Source: Amycolatopsis sp. MtRt-6 (GTDB lineage: Bacteria; Actinomycetota; Actinomycetes; Mycobacteriales; Pseudonocardiaceae). From it: a stretch of 64,000 nt of DNA. A program made the position numbers and the translations under genes. The stretch is from NCBI RefSeq assembly GCF_017308975.1, contig NZ_JADWPD010000019.1:143528-207527 (forward strand), in the 5' to 3' direction. The notes under the pieces are model-generated. The model was not told where the DNA came from. It saw only the letters and a list, made by a program, of their open reading frames with translations, and made no database searches. This document shows, in pieces, positions 60,139 to 64,000 of this stretch. Each line of letters opens with the position of its first letter. Position 1 is the stretch's first letter.

Positions 60139-61019
60139 CCACCACCGTCGTCGCTGGCCTGGCCGGGCTTGGCACCGCCGTCGGGCTGTTGCTCGTCCTC
60201 GTCGGCCTCCGTGGCCCGGAGCTGGCTCGCCGTCCACGGTCGGCGCCGCCCTGGCGAGTTGATCGGACGTGGGGTCTTCGGCTGACGCTCGCGCTGGGTG
60301 CCGGCCTGCTGACCGGTGTCGCGACCGGGTGGCTCGTCGGGGGAGTGCTCGCTGTCGGGGCGGTCTGGTTCCTGCCGCGGCTGGTCGGCCCGGATCGCGC
60401 TCACGTGCGTCGGGTCGCGCGGATCGAGGCGGTCGCGTCGTGGACGGAGATGCTGCGCGACACGCTCTCGGCCGCGGCCGGACTGGAGCAGGCGATCCTC
60501 GCCACCGCTCCGCTGGCGCCCGCCGCGATCCGCGATGAGGTGGCCGCGCTCACGTCACGGCTGCAGAACGGGCATCGGCTCGCGCCGGCGTTGCGGCAGC
60601 TGGCGGAGGAGCTGGCCGACCCGACTGCCGACCTGGTCATCGCCGCGCTGGTGCTGGCCGCCGAGCACCAGGCGCGGCAGCTCGGCGAACTGCTCGGCTC
60701 CCTCGCGGAGACCGCGCGGTCGCAGGCGGCGATGCGAATGCGCGTCGAGACAGGCCGCGCTCGCACCCGAACCTCCGTGCGGGTCGTCGTCGCCACCACC
60801 ATCGCCTTCGCGGTGGGCGTCGTGGTGTTCAACCGTGCCTACCTGACGGCCTACGACAGCGCGCTCGGCCAAGCGGTCCTGCTTGTCATCGGTGGCCTGT
60901 TCGGTACCGGCTTCGGCTGGCTGGTCAGGATCGCCGCCGGCCGCGCCGCTTCGCGCGTGCTGTCGCTCGGCGAATCGGACGCCGGAGCCGCAATTCAGTG
61001 GGACGGTGAGCGCGCATGA
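60135..61019 (+). CDS. tadB: TadB-like pilus platform membrane protein
   Basis: A 294-residue type II secretion F domain protein: two N-terminal helices, a cytoplasmic helical domain (about 95-205, LRDTLSAAAGLEQAILATAP and ALRQLAEELADPTADLV), and two C-terminal helices. Together with TadC it forms the inner-membrane platform. ATG overlaps the tadA stop. Confidence 0.85.
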   Translation: MTTTVVAGLAGLGTAVGLLLVLVGLRGPELARRPRSAPPWRVDRTWGLRLTLALGAGLLTGVATGWLVGGVLAVGAVWFLPRLVGPDRAHVRRVARIEAVASWTEMLRDTLSAAAGLEQAILATAPLAPAAIRDEVAALTSRLQNGHRLAPALRQLAEELADPTADLVIAALVLAAEHQARQLGELLGSLAETARSQAAMRMRVETGRARTRTSVRVVVATTIAFAVGVVVFNRAYLTAYDSALGQAVLLVIGGLFGTGFGWLVRIAAGRAASRVLSLGESDAGAAIQWDGERA

Positions 61020-61903
61020 TCCCGGTCATCTGCCTCGGGCTGGGTACCGGCATCGGCTTGTGGATGCTCCTGGCCTGGGCAATCCCGTCGCGACCATCGC
61101 TTCACGAGCACCTCTCGCTGGCGGACTCTGCTGCGGCTCCGGTTGTAGACGTTACGGAGGCCGGCTCGGTGGTGGCCGTGGCGCGACCGCTCGTTCCCAG
61201 CCTGCGGAGGCTCGGCCTGCCGGGGGAGAAGCTCGAACGCGATCTGCGACTTCTCGGGCGAGGTGCCGACACGCACCTTGCCGTCAAGGCCGTCCACGGC
61301 TGCGCCGGCCTGGTGACGCCGCTCTTGCTTCAGGGCTTGCTCGCGCTCGCGGACGTGCCGGTCAGCGTCGAAGTCCTCTTGGTCGCCGCGTTTCTGCTCG
61401 CTGCGGTCGGCTTCCTCGCTCCCGACCTCGAGGTTCGCACCAAGGCGGCGCGAGCACGTGCAGAGTTCCGCGGCGCGCTTTCGGCCTTCCTCGACCTGGT
61501 CTGGATCACCCTCGCGGGCGGCGCCGGGGTCGAGGTCGCGCTCCTGGCAGCCGCCGAGGTCGGACGCGGGCCCGCGTTCGCCCAGCTGCGCCGCGCGCTG
61601 GACGCCGCCCAGCTGACCCGCACCACCCCATGGTCGACGCTCCGCCGACTCGGCGAAGAGCTGGACATCACCGAACTCGCCGAGCTCGCCGCATCGATCT
61701 CCCTTGCCGGCACCGAGGGCGCCAAGATCCGTACCTCCCTGGCGGCGAAGGCCAAGGCGCTGCGTACACACCTGGTCGCCGACGCCGAAGCCGATGCCCA
61801 GGCGGCTACCGAACGCATGGCCTTGCCGGTGACGCTGCTGTTCCTCGGCTTCCTCGGATTCATCGCCTACCCGGCCCTGACCCAAGTCCTCAGCGGCCTC
61901 TGA
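61016..61903 (+). CDS. tadC: TadC-like pilus platform membrane protein
   Basis: A 295-residue type II secretion F domain protein with helices near the N-terminus, at about 95-140, and a final one (LPVTLLFLGFLGFIAYPALT). The cytoplasmic segment EFRGALSAFLDLVWITLAGG and AELAASISLAGTEGAKIRTSL is typical of TadC. The ATG overlaps the tadB stop. Confidence 0.85.
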   Translation: MIPVICLGLGTGIGLWMLLAWAIPSRPSLHEHLSLADSAAAPVVDVTEAGSVVAVARPLVPSLRRLGLPGEKLERDLRLLGRGADTHLAVKAVHGCAGLVTPLLLQGLLALADVPVSVEVLLVAAFLLAAVGFLAPDLEVRTKAARARAEFRGALSAFLDLVWITLAGGAGVEVALLAAAEVGRGPAFAQLRRALDAAQLTRTTPWSTLRRLGEELDITELAELAASISLAGTEGAKIRTSLAAKAKALRTHLVADAEADAQAATERMALPVTLLFLGFLGFIAYPALTQVLSGL

Positions 61904-61923
61904 AAGTCCACAGGAGACATACC

Positions 61924-62124
61924 ATGCTGACCTACTGCCGAACGCTCTGGACCCTCGCTTCTGCTCGCATCCTCTTGTTGTGCAAGGACAAGGACCGCGG
62001 CGAGATCACCACCACCGTCATCGTGACCGCCCTCATGGCGGTGCTGGCCATCGCCCTGATCGCGATCATCGCCGCCAAGCTGACCGCCAAAGCCAACAGC
62101 ATCGACCTCGGCCTCGGCGGCTGA
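61924..62124 (+). CDS. Flp-like pilin
   Basis: A 66-residue protein with a basic leader and a prepilin-type segment: DRGE then TTTVIVTALMAVLAIALIAI, with cleavage predicted between the Gly and Glu near residue 27. Glu at the mature position 1 differs from the usual Flp Glu at 5 but fits the type IV-like rule. It should be the pilus subunit. AGGAG precedes the ATG. It is the first gene past the platform genes. Confidence 0.75.
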   Translation: MLTYCRTLWTLASARILLLCKDKDRGEITTTVIVTALMAVLAIALIAIIAAKLTAKANSIDLGLGG

Positions 62125-62125
62125 C

Positions 62126-62548
62126 ATGCCAGCGAATCCGGTCAACGCGACGGCTCGGCGCGATCGCCGCGTCCTCTCGGGAGAGCACGGCGCAGTCGCG
62201 GCCGAGCTGGTCATCGCGACGCCCCTCTTGCTGCTCGCCCTGTTGGCGATCATCCAGTTCGCCCTCTGGTCGCACGCGACCCATGTTGCTCAAGCCGCTG
62301 CCGCGGAAGCGCTCGCCGCGGCCCGCGCCCAGGACGGTACCGCCGCAGCCGGCCACGCCGCCGGTCGGCAGCTGCTCGACCAACTTGCGCAGGGGCCGCT
62401 GCGGTTCTCGCAGATCGACGTCGAGCGCACCGCGACCTCGGCTTCGGCCAGCGTGCAGGGCGAGGTCGTTGCGGTCTTGCCCGGCCTGCACCTGCACGTG
62501 CACGCCGAAACCGCAGGCGAAGTCGAGAGGTTCGTTCCGGACGTCTGA
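62126..62548 (+). CDS. tadE: TadE-like minor pilin
   Basis: A 140-residue protein of the TadE family: a leader ending in SGEHGAVAAELVIATP, a hydrophobic helix (LLLLALLAIIQFALWSHA) and a small C-terminal extracytoplasmic domain. Pseudopilin-like TadE proteins prime or cap the pilus. It starts one base after the Flp stop. Confidence 0.8.
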   Translation: MPANPVNATARRDRRVLSGEHGAVAAELVIATPLLLLALLAIIQFALWSHATHVAQAAAAEALAAARAQDGTAAAGHAAGRQLLDQLAQGPLRFSQIDVERTATSASASVQGEVVAVLPGLHLHVHAETAGEVERFVPDV

Positions 62549-62566
62549 TCGAAGGGAGGAGAAACC

Positions 62567-63442
62567 ATGTCACTGCTCGAAAAACCGGATGCGGTGACCG
62601 TTGGTGACTTCGCTGACGGACCGGACATCATGCTGTGGAATCCCGCTGTCACGTCGAAACGCTGGCGTTGTCAGGTTCTTCGGGTCTTCCTCGCACGGTG
62701 CCTCTCGACTCGCTGCGCGCTGGGGATTCTGGTCCTCGCGATGGTAGTCGGTACGGGTGCCACGGAGAGCCTCGGCGGTGCATTGGCGGTCGGTGGCGCC
62801 ATCGCGCTTCTGCTGAGCGGTCTCTGCGACGCGGGCATCACTGCGGCCTGCCTCGCGACCGAGCACCAACACGGACGTCGATGCGCTCTGGAACGGTCGC
62901 CCGGGGAATTCTTCCTCCGCAGTGACGACTTCCTCGACCTCGGCCCAGCGGCGCACCGCACGGCCGGACTCCTGATCGACCTCACCGGCGAGCTCCACAC
63001 CACGGCAGCACGCGACTGGATCGACCCCGAGCTGCCCGGCCGAGTCCACCAAGCGGTCTGGGACGCGCTGACACGTTTGATCCGGACAGCGCCTGCTCGC
63101 CGGCACGCCGCGCGGCTCGTCGCGATGCCAGGCGAGGCCGACCTCGCGGCCACGACCGCCACGGCGATCGCCGATTTCGACGGTCTGCTCGGCGAGCTGC
63201 TCTTCCACCTCCAGGGCTGCGTCACGCTCACCCGGGCGTGGGAAGCCAAGCTTCGCCACGCGGAACTCGTCGAGAGCACCAGCGCCGTCGAGGCTGAGCT
63301 GCGCGCCGCGTCGATCGGCATGCTGGTCGAGGTCGCCGAGGAGCTGCCGAAGGCCGTCTTCGCGTACGTCACTGCGGCCCGCGACCTGACCGGCGCTGGA
63401 CGGTTCCCATGGGAACTGCCCGCCGCGGAGCCGGTTCCATGA
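62567..63442 (+). CDS. membrane-associated hypothetical protein in the pilus operon
   Basis: A 291-residue protein with two neighbouring transmembrane helices (about 46-85, CALGILVLAMVVGTGAT and GALAVGGAIALLLSGLC) and a cytoplasmic helical domain (about 110-280, LIDLTGELHTTAARDWID, then IADFDGLLGELLFHLQGCVT). It does not match the standard Tad proteins. It lies between two TadE-type genes and its stop overlaps the start of the next, so it is an integral part of the operon. Function unknown. Confidence 0.7.
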   Translation: MSLLEKPDAVTVGDFADGPDIMLWNPAVTSKRWRCQVLRVFLARCLSTRCALGILVLAMVVGTGATESLGGALAVGGAIALLLSGLCDAGITAACLATEHQHGRRCALERSPGEFFLRSDDFLDLGPAAHRTAGLLIDLTGELHTTAARDWIDPELPGRVHQAVWDALTRLIRTAPARRHAARLVAMPGEADLAATTATAIADFDGLLGELLFHLQGCVTLTRAWEAKLRHAELVESTSAVEAELRAASIGMLVEVAEELPKAVFAYVTAARDLTGAGRFPWELPAAEPVP

Positions 63443-63921
63443 CCGCGGCACAGCCTCGCTGGGGCGTCGGCCGGTGGCGCGCCGAGCGCGGGTCGGCGAC
63501 CGTCGAGGCGGTGCTGATTGCGCCGGTGCTGGTCATGCTGCTGGTGTTCGTCGCCGTGGTCGTCCACCGTGGCGTTGACGCCCGGCTGCGGCTCGACGAC
63601 GTCGCGCACCAGGCCGTGCGCGCCGCGAGCCTACAGCGCACGCCGGCGGCAGCTGCCGCCGCGGCTCAGGCGACCGCCAGCTCGGCGCTGGCACACGCCG
63701 GCCTGGTCTGCCGCCTCGCCGAGGTCAGCACGACGGCCTCGGCAAGCCCAGGAAGCACCGCCGAGGTGAGCGTCCGCTGCACCGTCGACTTCGGCCAGGC
63801 GCTCGTTCTCGGTGTCCCCGGCAGCCGGACGCTCACCGCCGAGGCCAGCGAGGTCGTCGACACCTACCGATCAAACCACCGTGAGTTCACGAATTCTGAA
63901 GGCCGGTTGAGAGGGAACTGA
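63439..63921 (+). CDS. TadE/TadG-like minor pilin
   Basis: A 160-residue protein with the leader AERGSATVEAVLIAPVLVML, a hydrophobic helix and an extracytoplasmic part with cysteines in GLVCRLAE and SVRCTVD. It is the second TadE-type protein of the operon. The ATG overlaps the upstream stop (ATGA). Confidence 0.8.
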   Translation: MTAAQPRWGVGRWRAERGSATVEAVLIAPVLVMLLVFVAVVVHRGVDARLRLDDVAHQAVRAASLQRTPAAAAAAAQATASSALAHAGLVCRLAEVSTTASASPGSTAEVSVRCTVDFGQALVLGVPGSRTLTAEASEVVDTYRSNHREFTNSEGRLRGN

Positions 63922-63924
63922 CGT

Positions 63925-64000
63925 GTGTCCGATGTGGATGGCGGTGTGCGAGCGCGTCGGTTGGGGAACTGGCGGTGGTTCAGGGGCTGGCTGGGGGCAG
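63925..64000 (+). CDS. start of next pilus-operon gene, cut by the window edge
   Basis: A GTG at 63925, preceded by GAGGGAACTGAC, opens a frame that continues to the window end (25 codons; GGVRARRLGNWRWFRGWLG). The rich basic and Trp content is typical just ahead of a membrane segment. A GTG two bases earlier in another frame is also possible. Too short to classify. Confidence 0.5.
   Translation, partial: MSDVDGGVRARRLGNWRWFRGWLGA

Noticed and set aside
1..64000. CRISPR arrays, tRNA/rRNA genes, riboswitches, phage attachment sites
   Set aside because: No regularly spaced repeats, no cloverleaf or CCA-type sequences, and no conserved riboswitch cores were recognised by eye; a covariance-model search would be needed to exclude small RNAs.

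Overview
The window comes from a high-G+C Gram-positive bacterium, most likely an actinomycete of the Amycolatopsis/Pseudonocardia group. The reasons are the very G+C-rich third codon positions, frequent GTG starts, ATGA/GTGA stop-start overlaps, and family content: DUF5753-type XRE regulators, MAB_1171c-type membrane proteins, a fused CopD-CtaG protein, an F420-type DDN-like oxidoreductase and an actinobacterial Tad pilus locus. The genus is an inference. No rRNA, tRNA or CRISPR array was seen.

Region 1 (about 2.0-13.9 kb) is a defence island. It holds a membrane-anchored Mrr-like nuclease, a 1428-residue caspase/STAND/WD40 protein, a convergent LCAT-fold lipase, and a two-gene Gabija-like system (OLD-type ATPase-TOPRIM plus UvrD-like helicase). 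It ends in a transposase fragment fused to the 3' end of a lost membrane protein gene.

Region 2 (13.9-21.0 kb) is a minus-strand metal/siderophore-type ABC uptake operon (binding lipoprotein, FecCD permease, FecE ATPase), followed by an alpha/beta hydrolase and a DJ-1/isonitrile-hydratase-like protein. Its last two genes are broken by frameshifts. A GlxA-type AraC regulator is divergent.

Region 3 (21.0-34.6 kb) is a copper-homeostasis and thiol-oxidation block. It has two P1B copper ATPases, CopZ, a CopD-CtaG fusion, a PepSY membrane protein, a DsbA-like protein and VKOR. ECF sigma factors stand at both ends, one with a zinc-finger anti-sigma partner. Five transcription units in the block are preceded by exactly the same promoter, GGGAAC-N17-CGAC, so the block looks like one ECF regulon. 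A duplicated sigma/anti-sigma pair beside it is decaying.

Region 4 (34.6-39.5 kb) is redox-flavoured and partly ruined: a fossil P-type ATPase, an intact Tat-exported sulfite-oxidase-like molybdoenzyme, a nitroreductase/TetR pair sharing a 34-bp palindrome, and a truncated molybdopterin reductase plus flavin reductase cut by transposase debris.

Region 5 (39.5-51.6 kb) is an accessory island rich in nucleotide enzymes and regulators. It has a tightly packed operon of radical SAM/SPASM enzyme, thymidylate-kinase-like enzyme, EEP phosphodiesterase/nuclease and Nudix hydrolase under a divergent LysR, then a second Nudix, a P-loop kinase-like protein, two XRE regulators, a HAD hydrolase, an amidohydrolase fossil, and an XRE/ImmA-IrrE/MAB_1171c/DDN-like set.

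Region 6 (51.8-64 kb) starts with an XRE/NB-ARC/TPR regulator and small secreted proteins, then a Tad-type pilus operon (SAF/CpaB, TadZ, TadA, TadB, TadC, Flp-like pilin, TadE-like minor pilins) that runs off the right edge.
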